DNA of 64,000 nt from Bradyrhizobium sp. SZCCHNS1050 (GTDB lineage Bacteria; Pseudomonadota; Alphaproteobacteria; Rhizobiales; Xanthobacteraceae): contig NZ_JAUETR010000001.1 in the NCBI RefSeq assembly GCF_032484785.1, positions 3,599,501 through 3,663,500 on the forward strand, written 5' to 3'. Position 1 is the stretch's first letter; each line of letters starts with the position of its first letter. Shown here in pieces: positions 33,746-44,277 of this stretch. The notes below the pieces were generated by a model. It did not search any database and had not been told where the DNA came from. It was given only the letters and a program-made list of their open reading frames with translations. The translations under genes and the position numbers were made by a program.

Positions 33746-35359
33746 GTGCCTGCTCTTTTTCTGGCGATCATTCGCCGTCTGCTTGTTTTGCTCGCCCTGA
33801 TCGCCGTTTCCGTTCCCGCCTTCGCAGCCAGTTTCGAAGAGTCCGTCGCGAAGTTCGCGAACGATGATTTCTCGGACACGGACGAGGCCGTCGGCGAGAT
33901 CGCCGTGTCGGGCAACCCGCTGGCTTTCCCGATCATCAGCGCGCTCCAGGACGAGCGGCTGATGTTCGATGCCGACACCAAGAAGGTCTTCATCAAGCAG
34001 GCCGACGGCAGGATCATCGATGCTGCCACCGGCGCCGCCGTCGACAAACTGCCCGACAATGCCGCCGCCGTCAGCCTCAACAACCGGCTGCGCCGCAGCG
34101 TCGATGCCGCGCTCGGTGGTTTGACGCTGCTGTCGCCGGATACCAACACGCGCCTGACCGCCGCAAGATCGGTGTTCAAGTCGCATGACGAGGCGACGTT
34201 GCCGACGGTGGAGTCGGCGCTCGCCAAGGAAACCAATCGCGCCGTGAAGCAGGCGCTGACCGAGGCGCGTGCCGCCATCCTCCTGTTCAAGTCTGACGCC
34301 AGCGAGGTCGACAAGCTCGAAGCCGTCGCCACCGTGAGGGCGCGCGGCGACCAGGAAGCCCTGGCGCTGCTGACGGAGATCGGCGGCGCGGACCAGCCGG
34401 CAACCGTCGCCAAGGCCGCGGCGAGCGCGATCTCGTCGATCCAGAGCTCGCTCGCAATCTGGTCCGGCGTGCAGAACGCCTGGTACGGCCTGTCGCTCGG
34501 CTCGGTGCTGCTGCTGGCGGCCATCGGCCTTGCCATCACCTTCGGCGTCATGGGTGTCATCAACATGGCCCATGGTGAGATGGTGATGCTCGGCGCCTAC
34601 ACCACCTTCGTCGTCCAGGAGGTCATCCGCACGCGCTACCCGGCGCTGTTCGACTATTCGCTGCTGATTGCCGTCCCGCTCGCCTTCCTGGTGGCCGGCG
34701 CGATCGGCGTGCTGATCGAGCGTACCATCATTCGCTTCCTCTACGGGCGTCCGCTGGAGACGCTGCTCGCCACCTGGGGCCTGTCGCTGATCCTGCAGCA
34801 GGCGGTGCGCACGGCGTTCGGTCCGACCAACCGCGAGGTCGGCAATCCCTCCTGGATGAGCGGTGCGTTCGAACTCGGCCAGATCACCATCACCTACAAC
34901 CGGCTCTGGATCCTCTGCTTCACGATGGCCGTGTTCGCCATCCTGCTGGCGATGCTGCGTTACACCGCGCTCGGCCTGGAGATGCGTGCAGTGACGCAGA
35001 ACCGGCGCATGGCGGCGTCGATGGGCATCGCGACCTCGCGGGTCGATGCGCTCACCTTCGGGCTCGGCTCCGGTATTGCCGGCATCGCCGGGGTGGCGCT
35101 GTCGCAGATCGACAATGTCAGTCCGAATCTCGGCCAGAGCTACATCATCGACTCCTTCATGGTCGTGGTGTTCGGCGGCGTCGGCAATCTCTGGGGCACC
35201 TTGGTCGGCGCCTTCACGCTCGGCATTGCCAACAAGTTCCTGGAGCCGGTCGCCGGCGCCGTGCTCGGCAAGATCGCGATCCTGGTGCTGATCATCCTGT
35301 TCATTCAAAAGCGCCCGCGCGGGCTGTTCGCGCTCAAGGGCCGGGCGGTGGAAGCATGA
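33746..35359 (+). CDS. urtB: Urea ABC transporter permease UrtB
   Basis: A 537-aa inner-membrane permease of the LivH-like branch. UrtB proteins are longer than LivH because of an N-terminal periplasmic domain; here it spans about residues 30-230 after a signal helix. The permease core follows (GLSLGSVLLLAAIGLAITFG, VMGVINMAHGEMVMLGAY, and VVVFGGVGNLWGTLVGAFTL). I use the GTG at 33746 (reads MPALFLAII) because the earlier ATG at 33698 lies in the loop of a stable hairpin. The ATG remains possible. Its stop overlaps urtC by four bases. Confidence 0.9.
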   Translation: MPALFLAIIRRLLVLLALIAVSVPAFAASFEESVAKFANDDFSDTDEAVGEIAVSGNPLAFPIISALQDERLMFDADTKKVFIKQADGRIIDAATGAAVDKLPDNAAAVSLNNRLRRSVDAALGGLTLLSPDTNTRLTAARSVFKSHDEATLPTVESALAKETNRAVKQALTEARAAILLFKSDASEVDKLEAVATVRARGDQEALALLTEIGGADQPATVAKAAASAISSIQSSLAIWSGVQNAWYGLSLGSVLLLAAIGLAITFGVMGVINMAHGEMVMLGAYTTFVVQEVIRTRYPALFDYSLLIAVPLAFLVAGAIGVLIERTIIRFLYGRPLETLLATWGLSLILQQAVRTAFGPTNREVGNPSWMSGAFELGQITITYNRLWILCFTMAVFAILLAMLRYTALGLEMRAVTQNRRMAASMGIATSRVDALTFGLGSGIAGIAGVALSQIDNVSPNLGQSYIIDSFMVVVFGGVGNLWGTLVGAFTLGIANKFLEPVAGAVLGKIAILVLIILFIQKRPRGLFALKGRAVEA

Positions 35360-36519
35360 TGCCGCACGTCCTCACCCGGTCGCTGGACCGCGCTGCGACC
35401 GTCTTCGTGCTCGTCGTCGCCGCCTGCGGCGTGCTGATCCCGCTGTCCAACCTGCTGCTGCCGGCCGGTTCGGCGCTGCAGGTGCCGACCTATCTGGTCG
35501 CGCTGTGGGGAAAATATGTCTGCTACGCGATCCTGGCGCTCTCCATCGACCTGATCTGGGGTTATTGCGGCATCCTCTCGCTCGGTCACGGCGCGTTCTT
35601 CGCGCTCGGCGGCTATGCGATGGGCATGTATCTGATGCGCCAGATCGGCACCCGGGGCGTCTATGGCAATCCGATCCTGCCGGACTTCATGGTGTTCCTG
35701 AATTATTCCAAGCTGCCCTGGTACTGGCACGGCTTCGACATGTTCTGGTTCGCGGCTTTGATGGTGCTCGTGGTGCCCGGCCTGCTCGCCTTCTGCTTCG
35801 GCTGGCTCGCCTTCCGCTCGCGCGTCACCGGCGTGTATCTGTCGATCATCACCCAGGCGATGACCTACGCGCTGCTGCTCGCCTTCTTCCGCAATGATTT
35901 CGGCTTCGGCGGCAACAACGGCCTGACGGACTTCAAGGACATCCTCGGCTTCAACGTCCAGGCGGAAGGCACCCGCGCCGCGCTGTTCGCGCTGAGCTGT
36001 CTCGCGCTCATTCTGGCGTTCCTGATCTGCCGGGCCGTCGTGTCGTCGAAGCTCGGCAAGGTGCTGATCGCGATCCGCGACGCCGAGTCGCGGACGCGTT
36101 TCCTCGGTTATCGTGTCGAGTCCTACAAGCTGTTCGTGTTCACGCTGTCGGCGTGCATGGCCGGCGTCGCAGGCGCGCTCTACGTTCCTCAGGTCGGCAT
36201 CATCAATCCGTCCGAGTTCGCGCCCGGCAATTCGATCGAGGCCGTGATCTGGGTCGCGGTCGGCGGCCGAGGCACGCTGGTAGGTGCTGCGCTCGGCGCC
36301 GTCGTCGTGAACTACGCGAAGACGTTCTTCACCTCGGGCGTGCTGGCGCCGTACTGGCTGTTCATGCTCGGCGCATTGTTCGTGCTCGTCACTCTGCTGC
36401 TGCCCAAAGGCATCATCGGCACCTTCAATTCCTGGTGGGATCAGCTCGGCAGCAGGAGGCTGAACGCCGAGAGCGCCGCCCGCGAGGACGGCGTCACCGA
36501 ACCCAAGATGGCGGAGTGA
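35356..36519 (+). CDS. urtC: Urea ABC transporter permease UrtC
   Basis: A 387-aa LivM-like permease, partner of UrtB. Characteristic segments are CYAILALSIDLIWGYCGILS, LGHGAFFALGGYAMGMYL, NNGLTDF and EAVIWVAVGGRGTLVGAALG. There are about ten hydrophobic stretches. The ATG overlaps the urtB stop and the gene ends 4 bases before urtD. The length matches the family. Confidence 0.95.
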   Translation: MMPHVLTRSLDRAATVFVLVVAACGVLIPLSNLLLPAGSALQVPTYLVALWGKYVCYAILALSIDLIWGYCGILSLGHGAFFALGGYAMGMYLMRQIGTRGVYGNPILPDFMVFLNYSKLPWYWHGFDMFWFAALMVLVVPGLLAFCFGWLAFRSRVTGVYLSIITQAMTYALLLAFFRNDFGFGGNNGLTDFKDILGFNVQAEGTRAALFALSCLALILAFLICRAVVSSKLGKVLIAIRDAESRTRFLGYRVESYKLFVFTLSACMAGVAGALYVPQVGIINPSEFAPGNSIEAVIWVAVGGRGTLVGAALGAVVVNYAKTFFTSGVLAPYWLFMLGALFVLVTLLLPKGIIGTFNSWWDQLGSRRLNAESAAREDGVTEPKMAE

Positions 36520-36523
36520 GCGC

Positions 36524-37285
36524 ATGAACGTGATGGACACCCGCGCGACGTCGTCGCTGCTCTATCTCGACGGCGTGCACGTCTCGTTCGACGGCTTCCA
36601 CGCCATCAACAATCTCTCGCTGACGCTCGAGCCCGGCGAGATGCGCGCCATCATCGGCCCGAACGGGGCCGGCAAGACCACGATGATGGACATCATCACC
36701 GGCAAGACCAAGCCCGACGAGGGCACGGTGCTGTTCGACGGCAAGACGGATCTCACCCGCCTCGACGAGACCCGCATCGCCGAGCTCGGGATCGGCCGCA
36801 AGTTTCAGAAGCCGACGGTGTTCGAGAGCCAGTCGGTCGAGGACAACCTGCTGCTCGCGCTCAATGTCGATCACAGCGTCAAGGGCACGCTGTTCTGGCG
36901 CGGCTCGAGGAGCGAGTCCGAGCAGATCGACCGGGTGCTCGAGACCGTGCGGCTCAAGGATGCCAGACGCAAGCTCGCCGGCAGCCTGTCGCACGGCCAG
37001 AAGCAGTGGCTGGAGATCGGCATGCTCCTGGCACAGGACCCGAAGCTGCTGCTGGTCGACGAACCGGTCGCTGGCATGACCGACGTCGAGACGCATCAGA
37101 CGGCTGAGCTGCTCAAGGAAATCAACAAGGATCATACCGTCATGGTCGTCGAGCACGACATGACCTTCGTGCGCGAGCTCGGCGTCAAGGTCACCTGCCT
37201 CCACGAAGGCACGGTGCTGGCCGAGGGTACCATCGATCAGGTGTCGTCGAACGATCGGGTGATCGAAGTGTATCTGGGGCGCTAG
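36524..37285 (+). CDS. urtD: Urea ABC transporter ATPase UrtD
   Basis: A 253-aa cytoplasmic ATPase of the LivG type. Walker A is GPNGAGKTT, the Q-loop region is KFQKPTVFESQSVEDNL, the signature is LSHGQKQWLEI and Walker B is LLLVDEPVAGM. The sequence LSHGQKQWLEIGMLLAQDPK separates urea UrtD from amino-acid LivG proteins. It sits in a tight operon with urtC and urtE. Confidence 0.95.
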   Translation: MNVMDTRATSSLLYLDGVHVSFDGFHAINNLSLTLEPGEMRAIIGPNGAGKTTMMDIITGKTKPDEGTVLFDGKTDLTRLDETRIAELGIGRKFQKPTVFESQSVEDNLLLALNVDHSVKGTLFWRGSRSESEQIDRVLETVRLKDARRKLAGSLSHGQKQWLEIGMLLAQDPKLLLVDEPVAGMTDVETHQTAELLKEINKDHTVMVVEHDMTFVRELGVKVTCLHEGTVLAEGTIDQVSSNDRVIEVYLGR

Positions 37286-37288
37286 GCG

Positions 37289-37984
37289 ATGTTGGACGTC
37301 AAGGACATCAACCTCTATTACGGCGCCGCCCAGGCGCTGCGCGGCGTCTCGATCGCGGCGGAGCCCGGCAAGGTCACCTGCGTGCTCGGCCGCAACGGCG
37401 TCGGCAAGACCTCGCTGCTGCGGGCGCTGGTCGGACAATATCCGCTGGCCTCCGGCAGCATCACCTTCGATGGCGCCGACATCACCCATCTCAAGCCCTA
37501 TGAACGGGCGCGCAAGGGCATCGGCTTCGTGCCGCAGGGGCGCGAGATCTTCCCGCTGCTCACGGTGGAGGAGAACCTCAAGACCGGCTTCGGACCGCTG
37601 AAGCGCAGCGATCGCAGCATCCCGGACGACGTGTTCTCGCTGTTTCCGGTGCTGGAATCGATGCTCGGCCGCCGCGGCGGCGATCTTTCCGGCGGCCAAC
37701 AGCAGCAGCTTGCGATCGGCCGTGCCATGGTGATGCGGCCAAAGCTCCTGCTTCTCGACGAGCCGACCGAGGGCATCCAGCCCTCGATCATCAAGGACAT
37801 CGGCCGGGCGATCTCGTATCTGCGCAATCTCGGCAACATCGCGATCGTCCTGGTCGAGCAGTATCTCGACTTTGCCTGCGAACTCGGCGACAACTTCGCC
37901 GTCATGGATCGCGGCGCGGTGAAGTTCACCTGCACCCGCGCCAATCTCGATCAGGCCGAGATCAGCCGCCAGATGGCGCTGTGA
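37289..37984 (+). CDS. urtE: Urea ABC transporter ATPase UrtE
   Basis: A 231-aa LivF-type ATPase. Walker A is GRNGVGKTS, the signature is LSGGQQQQLAIGRAM and Walker B is LLLLDEPTEGIQPS. UrtE begins 3 bases after urtD, and it completes the UrtABCDE importer. The ureD gene begins 58 bases later on the same strand, so import and urease assembly may be cotranscribed. I see no terminator in the gap. Confidence 0.95.
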   Translation: MLDVKDINLYYGAAQALRGVSIAAEPGKVTCVLGRNGVGKTSLLRALVGQYPLASGSITFDGADITHLKPYERARKGIGFVPQGREIFPLLTVEENLKTGFGPLKRSDRSIPDDVFSLFPVLESMLGRRGGDLSGGQQQQLAIGRAMVMRPKLLLLDEPTEGIQPSIIKDIGRAISYLRNLGNIAIVLVEQYLDFACELGDNFAVMDRGAVKFTCTRANLDQAEISRQMAL

Positions 37985-38042
37985 TCATCACGTAGCTTCT
38001 CGACGCGGTCTCGCCCGCGTCTGGTCCCAGGGGAGGGGATCG

Positions 38043-38879
<837 letters not shown>

Positions 38880-38927
38880 ACGTTTACCAACTGATGACTA
38901 CCAAAAGACCATCACCAGAGAGTCCGC

Positions 38928-39230
38928 ATGAACCTGTCTCCCCGCGAAAAGGACAAGCTCCTGATCTCGATGGCCGCCATCGTGGCCCGCCGCAGGCTCG
39001 ATCGCGGCGTCAAGCTGAACCACCCCGAAGCGGTCGCGATCATCTCCGACTTCATCCTGGAAGGCGCGCGTGACGGCCGCACCGTGGCCGAGCTGATGCA
39101 GGCCGGCGCCCAGGTCCTGACCCGTGACCAGGTGATGCCCGGCATCCCCGAGATGATCCACGACATCCAGGTCGAGGCGACGTTTCCGGACGGCACCAAG
39201 CTGGTCACGGTGCACGAGCCGATCCGCTAA
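38928..39230 (+). CDS. ureA: Urease gamma subunit
   Basis: A 100-aa subunit, the smallest of the alpha-beta-gamma enzyme. The chain contains [40 protein letters not shown] and [20 protein letters not shown], all family-typical. It ends 129 bases before ureB. The gap between ureA and ureB is filled by a palindromic repeat, whereas in most operons ureB follows almost at once. Confidence 0.97.
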   Translation: MNLSPREKDKLLISMAAIVARRRLDRGVKLNHPEAVAIISDFILEGARDGRTVAELMQAGAQVLTRDQVMPGIPEMIHDIQVEATFPDGTKLVTVHEPIR

Positions 39231-39239
39231 GTCATTGCA

Positions 39240-39345
39240 CGTCATTCGGGGACAGCGCGCAGCGCTGGGCCCGGAATCCAGAGGTGGCTTGAAAACAATC
39301 GTTTGAGATTCCGGGCTCGGTCCTGCGGACCGCCCCGGAATGACG
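39240..39345. repeat. Palindromic repeat between ureA and ureB
   Basis: A 106-bp interrupted palindrome. The left arm is CGTCATTCGGGG...CCCGGAATC and the right arm is GATTCCGGG...CCCCGGAATGACG. The same family occurs at 63899-63967. It sits inside a tightly packed operon, so it will be transcribed and may fold in the mRNA. ORFs through it are not real. Confidence 0.85.
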
Positions 39346-39358
39346 GAGAAAAAGCGAA

Positions 39359-39664
39359 ATGATCCCCGGCGAACTCTTCATCCAGGACGGCGAGATCGAG
39401 CTCAATGCCGGCCGCAAGACCGTGACCCTGTCGGTCGCAAATACCGGCGACCGGCCGATCCAGGTCGGCTCGCACTACCATTTCTTCGAGACCAATCCGG
39501 CGCTGAAGTTCGATCGCAGACGCGCGCGCGGCATGCGGCTCGACATCGCGGCCGGCACGGCCGTGCGCTTCGAGCCTGGCCAGACCCGCGACGTGCAACT
39601 GGTGGCGCTCGCCGGCAAGCGCATGGTCTACGGCTTTCGCGGCGACGTCATGGGCAAGTTGTAA
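39359..39664 (+). CDS. ureB: Urease beta subunit
   Basis: A 101-aa structural subunit with the hallmark [17 protein letters not shown] start, then [38 protein letters not shown] and [19 protein letters not shown]. Length is normal. It ends 4 bases before the HD-hydrolase gene, so that gene is read as part of the operon. Confidence 0.97.
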   Translation: MIPGELFIQDGEIELNAGRKTVTLSVANTGDRPIQVGSHYHFFETNPALKFDRRRARGMRLDIAAGTAVRFEPGQTRDVQLVALAGKRMVYGFRGDVMGKL

Positions 39665-39668
39665 GCCG

Positions 39669-40208
39669 ATGCTGACCGGATTACGCCTCGTCTCCGAAGC
39701 CGCCGAGCTGGCGGCGCGCCGTCACGCCGGCCAGCAGCGCAAGGGCCGCGACGAGGAGCCTTACATCAATCATCTCGCCGAGGTCGCAAACATCCTGTCG
39801 GCAACCTGCGACGGCGAGGACGCCGAGCTCGTCGCGGCAGGCTGGCTGCACGACACCATCGAGGACACCGATACGGCCTCTGACGAGCTCGCGGAGCGCT
39901 TTGGGCGTCGTGTTGCCGACCTCGTCGTGGAAGTCACAGATGACATGACCCTGCCGAAGAGCGAGCGGCGCCAGGTCCAGGTCATCGCCGCGCCCGGCAA
40001 GTCCGCTGGTGCCAAGCAGATCAAGATCGCCGACAAGATCAGCAACATCCGCGCCCGAATCTTCTTCGAGCCGGACCTGGAGCAGCAGCTCGAGCTGATG
40101 GAGTATCTCGGCTGGGCCGAGCAGGTCGTCGCCGGCTGCCGCGGTGTCAACGCGCGGCTCGATGTGCTGTTCGATGAGACGGTTGCGAATGCGAGGGCGA
40201 CGTTGTGA
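39669..40208 (+). CDS. HD-domain hydrolase, MESH1/small alarmone hydrolase-like
   Basis: A 179-aa protein with HD-type hydrolase motifs: HAGQQRKGRDEEPYINHLAEVA near the N-terminus (metal His), WLHDTIEDTD (HD pair plus the ED of alarmone hydrolases) and KIADKISNIR. This set is that of single-domain (p)ppGpp hydrolases (MESH1/SAH) and the N-terminal part of SpoT. No synthetase domain is present. It begins 4 bases after ureB and its TGA overlaps the next GTG by four bases. Why it lies in a urease operon is unclear; a link to nitrogen stress is possible but only inferred. Confidence 0.82.
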   Translation: MLTGLRLVSEAAELAARRHAGQQRKGRDEEPYINHLAEVANILSATCDGEDAELVAAGWLHDTIEDTDTASDELAERFGRRVADLVVEVTDDMTLPKSERRQVQVIAAPGKSAGAKQIKIADKISNIRARIFFEPDLEQQLELMEYLGWAEQVVAGCRGVNARLDVLFDETVANARATL

Positions 40209-40735
40209 GCGTATTGGCTCGCATGCGCCCTGCTGCTGTCTGCGGCCTGCGTGCGGCATCGGCTCTTGCAGCATTTGCCTCTGCTGCTTGGGCGGCCGAC
40301 GATCAGCGCTGGCGCATTTTCGAACAGGACGGGGGAGCGCTGCTATCTCCGAGTCATAGCGATGAGGCCACCGACGATGTCGGTTCGCCCTCCTTTCGCT
40401 GCAAGGCCAAATCCGGGACCATCGCCGTCACGGGAGATGCCGGCCAGGAGCTTCGCAATGCGGTCGCTGATCTTCTGCGGTCCAACGGCTATCCGCAGGT
40501 CGAGATGGTCCCGGCGAGCCGGTTCGGGCAAGCCCTCCTGAGCGTGTCCTACAGCGAGGCGGGATCGGTCTGGGAGTATAGCTTTGAGTTGGAGGCGGAT
40601 GCGCCCGCCTTCGATGCGTTTAAGCGGTCCGGACGATTGACGTTCAAAGTCGGCAAGACCGTCGTTCGCGAGGAGTTCAAGGCGGGTCTTGAGAACGTCG
40701 CCAAGTTTCAATCGATCTGCGCGCGTCCCAAATGA
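40205..40735 (+). CDS. Exported protein of unknown function in the urease operon
   Basis: A 176-aa protein. The GTG start at 40205 overlaps the HD-hydrolase stop (GTGA). A signal peptide (GLRAASALAAFASAAWA) is followed by an acidic, two-cysteine chain (SFRCKAKSG, SICARPK) with beta-like strands. I do not recognise the family. The translational coupling to the HD gene and the position just before ureC place it in the operon, but nothing links it to urease activity. Confidence 0.68.
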   Translation: MSVLARMRPAAVCGLRAASALAAFASAAWAADDQRWRIFEQDGGALLSPSHSDEATDDVGSPSFRCKAKSGTIAVTGDAGQELRNAVADLLRSNGYPQVEMVPASRFGQALLSVSYSEAGSVWEYSFELEADAPAFDAFKRSGRLTFKVGKTVVREEFKAGLENVAKFQSICARPK

Positions 40736-40777
40736 GCCGCACCGGATATATTTGAGAGCTAGAGGCTGGAGCACGAC

Positions 40778-42493
40778 ATGTCCGTCAAGATCAAGCGTTC
40801 CGTCTACGCCGACATGTTCGGCCCGACCACCGGTGACAAGGTCCGGCTCGCCGACACCGACCTGATCATCGAGGTCGAGAAGGACTTCACCACCTATGGT
40901 GAGGAGGTGAAGTTCGGCGGCGGCAAGGTCATCCGTGACGGCATGGGCCAGTCGCAGGCGACCAACAAGCAGGGCGCCGCCGACACGGTCATCACCAATG
41001 CGTTGATCGTGGATCACTGGGGTGTCGTGAAGGCCGACGTCGCGATCAAAGAGGGCATGATCTCAGCGATCGGCAAGGCCGGCAATCCGGACATCCAGCC
41101 CGGCGTCACCATCGTGATCGGCCCGGGCACCGACGTGATCGCGGGCGAGGGCAAGATCCTCACCGCCGGCGGTTTCGACAGCCACATCCATTTCATCTGC
41201 CCGCAGCAGATCGAGCACGCGCTGATGAGTGGCGTCACCTCGCTGCTCGGCGGCGGCACCGGCCCGTCGCACGGCACCTTCGCCACCACCTGCACGCCCG
41301 GCCCCTGGCACATCGGGCGCATGATGCAGTCGTTCGACGCGTTCCCTGTGAACCTCGGCATCTCCGGCAAGGGCAACGCGTCGCGCCCGGCCGCGCTGGT
41401 CGAGATGGTCAAGGCCGGCGCCTGCGCGCTGAAGCTGCACGAGGACTGGGGCACGACGCCGGCGGCGATCGACAATTGTCTCTCGGTCGCCGACGATCAC
41501 GACGTGCAGGTCATGCTGCACTCGGACACGCTGAACGAGTCGGGCTTCGTCGAGGACACCATCAAGGCCTTCAAGGGCCGCACCATCCACGCCTTCCACA
41601 CCGAAGGCGCCGGCGGCGGGCACGCGCCTGATATCATCAAGGTCGCCGGGCTGAAGAACGTGCTGCCGTCGTCGACCAACCCGACGCGTCCGTTCACGCG
41701 CAACACCATCGACGAGCATCTGGACATGCTGATGGTGTGTCACCATCTCGACCCGTCGATCGCAGAGGATCTCGCCTTCGCCGAGAGCCGCATCCGCAAG
41801 GAGACGATCGCGGCGGAGGACATCCTGCACGATCTCGGCGCGCTCTCGATGATGTCATCGGATTCGCAGGCGATGGGCCGGCTCGGCGAGGTCATCATCC
41901 GGACCTGGCAGACCGCCGACAAGATGAAGAAGCAGCGCGGCGCGCTGCCGCAGGACAAGGGCAAGGACAACGACAATTTCCGCGTCAAGCGCTACATCGC
42001 CAAATACACGATCAACCCGGCGATTGCGCATGGCGTGTCGAAGCTGATCGGCTCGGTCGAGAAGGGCAAGCTCGCCGACCTCGTGCTGTGGTCGCCCGCC
42101 TTCTTCGGCGTCAAGCCGGACTGCGTCATCAAGGGCGGCACCATCGTCGCCGCGCCCATGGGCGATCCGAACGCCTCGATCCCGACCCCGCAGCCGGTGC
42201 ATTACCAGCCGATGTTCGGCGCGTTCGGCAAGTCGTTGACGGCTTCGTCCGTGATCTTCACCTCGAAGGCGGCCATCACCGGCGGGCTCGCCCGCAAGCT
42301 CGGCCTTTCGAAGAAGCTCTACGCGGTGCAGAACACCCGCGGCAGGATCTCGAAGAAGAGCATGATCCACAATGATGCGACGCCCAATATCGAGGTCGAT
42401 CCGGAGACATACGAGGTGCGGGCCGACGGCGAGCTCCTGACCTGCGAGCCGGCCGAGGTGCTGCCCATGGCGCAGCGCTACTTCATGTACTAA
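40778..42493 (+). CDS. ureC: Urease alpha (catalytic) subunit
   Basis: A 571-aa nickel amidohydrolase that splits urea into ammonia and carbamate. It contains the nickel-binding HIHFICPQQ, the carbamylated lysine in [15 protein letters not shown], the [10 protein letters not shown] and [15 protein letters not shown] segments, and the active-site flap [20 protein letters not shown]. The conserved start ([20 protein letters not shown]) and end ([10 protein letters not shown]) are intact. It is separated from ureB by two non-urease genes. The sequence looks fully functional. Confidence 0.98.
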   Translation: MSVKIKRSVYADMFGPTTGDKVRLADTDLIIEVEKDFTTYGEEVKFGGGKVIRDGMGQSQATNKQGAADTVITNALIVDHWGVVKADVAIKEGMISAIGKAGNPDIQPGVTIVIGPGTDVIAGEGKILTAGGFDSHIHFICPQQIEHALMSGVTSLLGGGTGPSHGTFATTCTPGPWHIGRMMQSFDAFPVNLGISGKGNASRPAALVEMVKAGACALKLHEDWGTTPAAIDNCLSVADDHDVQVMLHSDTLNESGFVEDTIKAFKGRTIHAFHTEGAGGGHAPDIIKVAGLKNVLPSSTNPTRPFTRNTIDEHLDMLMVCHHLDPSIAEDLAFAESRIRKETIAAEDILHDLGALSMMSSDSQAMGRLGEVIIRTWQTADKMKKQRGALPQDKGKDNDNFRVKRYIAKYTINPAIAHGVSKLIGSVEKGKLADLVLWSPAFFGVKPDCVIKGGTIVAAPMGDPNASIPTPQPVHYQPMFGAFGKSLTASSVIFTSKAAITGGLARKLGLSKKLYAVQNTRGRISKKSMIHNDATPNIEVDPETYEVRADGELLTCEPAEVLPMAQRYFMY

Positions 42494-42540
42494 GCTCCCG
42501 CCCGGTACCAGAACCAGAAAAGTACCGGGAGGACGAGTTC

Positions 42541-42840
42541 GTGATCTATGTCGTTGCCACCTTGACCATCAAGCCCGAAACCCGTGCGGAATTCATCGCC
42601 GCTGCGGCTGCCTGCATTGCGGGGACCCGCAAAGAACCCGGCAATATCGCCTATGATTTGCATGAGAGCGTCACCGACCCGAGCAAGATGGTCTTCGTCG
42701 AGCAGTGGGAGAACGCCGAGGCCTTGGTGCCGCACCGCGCGACCGAGCACATGAAGACGTTCGGGCGCGTCGCGGTCAAATGCATGTCGGCCCCGCCGAA
42801 GATCGAGATCATCACGCCTGAGAAGGTCGATGTCCGCTGA
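42541..42840 (+). CDS. Antibiotic-biosynthesis-monooxygenase-like (ABM) protein
   Basis: A 99-aa ferredoxin-like-fold protein of the YgiN/ABM family. It contains IYVVATLTIKPETRAEFIAA, CIAGTRKEPGNIAYDLHES and VFVEQWENAEALVPHRATEH, typical of this group of small dimeric quinol or aromatic oxygenases and stress proteins. The GTG start follows GGGAGG. It lies between ureC and ureE; its relevance to urease is not evident. Confidence 0.85.
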   Translation: MIYVVATLTIKPETRAEFIAAAAACIAGTRKEPGNIAYDLHESVTDPSKMVFVEQWENAEALVPHRATEHMKTFGRVAVKCMSAPPKIEIITPEKVDVR

Positions 42841-42882
42841 GCGGAATAAGAGTGAGCGCAATAAGAGAATGAGAGTTTCAGC

Positions 42883-43500
42883 ATGATCCGCGCGACACGC
42901 GTGCTCGGGCAGCATCGTTGGAAGGAGGCTGCCGCCGATTCCATCCTGCTCGATTTCGATGACCGGCACCGGCGGCGGCTGGTGATGACCGGAACGCGTG
43001 GGCTGGAGTTTCTGCTGGACCTCGAGCACGCTACCGCATTGCGCGGTGGCGATGCCCTGGTGCTGGAGGACGGCCGGCTGATCGAGGTCGTGGCGGCGGC
43101 CGAGCCGCTGCTCGAGATCCGGGCTTCCGATCCGCATCATCTGGTGCGGCTGGCCTGGCACCTCGGCAACCGGCACCTGCCGACGCAGATCATGGCCAAG
43201 AGCCTGCGCATCCGCCGCGACCACGTGATCGAGGCCATGGTCAAGGGTCTCGGCGCGCGCGTCATCGAGATCGAGGCACCGTTCGATCCGGAAGGCGGCG
43301 CCTACGCCGAGCCCAGCCATGCGCACGGCCACGATGATCATGATCACCACGGTCACGATCATCATCACGATCATGCCGGGCACGATCACGCGCATCACGG
43401 CCACGACGACGGCCATGCACATGATCATCACGTGCATGACGAGCACTGCGGCCATGACCATCACGATCACGGTCATTCCCATGCTCATGAGCACAAATGA
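42883..43500 (+). CDS. ureE: Urease nickel chaperone UreE with histidine-rich tail
   Basis: A 205-aa protein. Residues 1-140 are the UreE core ([22 protein letters not shown], then [20 protein letters not shown] and [19 protein letters not shown] with a nickel-binding His). The last 60 residues are a low-complexity His/Asp/Gly tail with about 30 histidines and one Cys, for example [17 protein letters not shown]. Long His-rich tails are known in some UreE proteins and store or buffer nickel. The ureF start overlaps the end of the tail by 14 bases. Confidence 0.94.
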   Translation: MIRATRVLGQHRWKEAAADSILLDFDDRHRRRLVMTGTRGLEFLLDLEHATALRGGDALVLEDGRLIEVVAAAEPLLEIRASDPHHLVRLAWHLGNRHLPTQIMAKSLRIRRDHVIEAMVKGLGARVIEIEAPFDPEGGAYAEPSHAHGHDDHDHHGHDHHHDHAGHDHAHHGHDDGHAHDHHVHDEHCGHDHHDHGHSHAHEHK

Positions 43501-44209
43501 GGAGGGGGCTCGGCCGGCTGCAATCAGGGCCGCGGATTCGGCTGCGCTGTATCGGCTGCTGACATGGCTGTCGCCGGCGTTTCCGATCGGCGGCTTCTCC
43601 TATTCGAGCGGCATCGAATGGGCCGTGGAGGCAGGCGACATCGGCGATGCGGCGGAGCTGCGCGGCTGGCTCGCGACGATGCTGACCAACGGCTCCGGCT
43701 TCTGCGACGCGGCTTTCCTCGCGCACGCGTATCGCGCGGTCGAGCTCGACGATATGGCCAGCCTCCGCGAGGTGGCCGAGCTTGCGGCCGCGTTCGTACC
43801 GTCGCGCGAGCGTCAGCTCGAAACCACCGCGCAGGGCCGGGCCTTCATCGAGATCGCGCGGTCCGCCTGGAACTGCGCAGGCCTCGACGAGGCGGTGGCG
43901 CGCTGTGAGACCATCGTCTATCCGGTCGCCGTGGGGCTGGTCGGCGCGCTTCACGGCGTTCCTCTGGGACCCCTGCTGCACGGCTTTCTGCACGCCCTGA
44001 CGTCGAACTGGATTTCCGCCGGCAGTCGTCTCGTACCGTTGGGGCAGACCGACAGCCAGCGCGTGCTCGCCGCGTTGGAACCTGTCGTCGCCGCGACGGC
44101 GGACCGCGCTCTGCTCGCCTCGCTCGATCACATCGGCGGCGCAACGTTCCGCTCCGATCTCGCAAGCCTTCATCACGAGACGCAATATACAAGGCTGTTT
44201 CGGTCGTGA
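43487..44209 (+). CDS. ureF: Urease accessory protein UreF
   Basis: A 240-aa partner of UreD and UreG in nickel insertion. Family motifs: [59 protein letters not shown] and IPLG-like [13 protein letters not shown]. The frame continues upstream through the UreE tail, but that part is a shadow of the His-rich codons. I chose ATG 43487 ([10 protein letters not shown]) within the end of ureE; ATG 43481 is also possible. Confidence 0.93.
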   Translation: MSTNEEGARPAAIRAADSAALYRLLTWLSPAFPIGGFSYSSGIEWAVEAGDIGDAAELRGWLATMLTNGSGFCDAAFLAHAYRAVELDDMASLREVAELAAAFVPSRERQLETTAQGRAFIEIARSAWNCAGLDEAVARCETIVYPVAVGLVGALHGVPLGPLLHGFLHALTSNWISAGSRLVPLGQTDSQRVLAALEPVVAATADRALLASLDHIGGATFRSDLASLHHETQYTRLFRS

Positions 44210-44277
44210 TGAAGCGGGGCAACGGCTGCTCGATCACGGCCCCGCGCGGTCGCGCGCACGACAGAAGGATAAATGAC

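Noticed and set aside
43313..43497. Repetitive DNA that might be taken for a CRISPR or tandem-repeat array
   Set aside because: It is the codon repetition of the histidine-rich UreE tail; there are no regular spacers.
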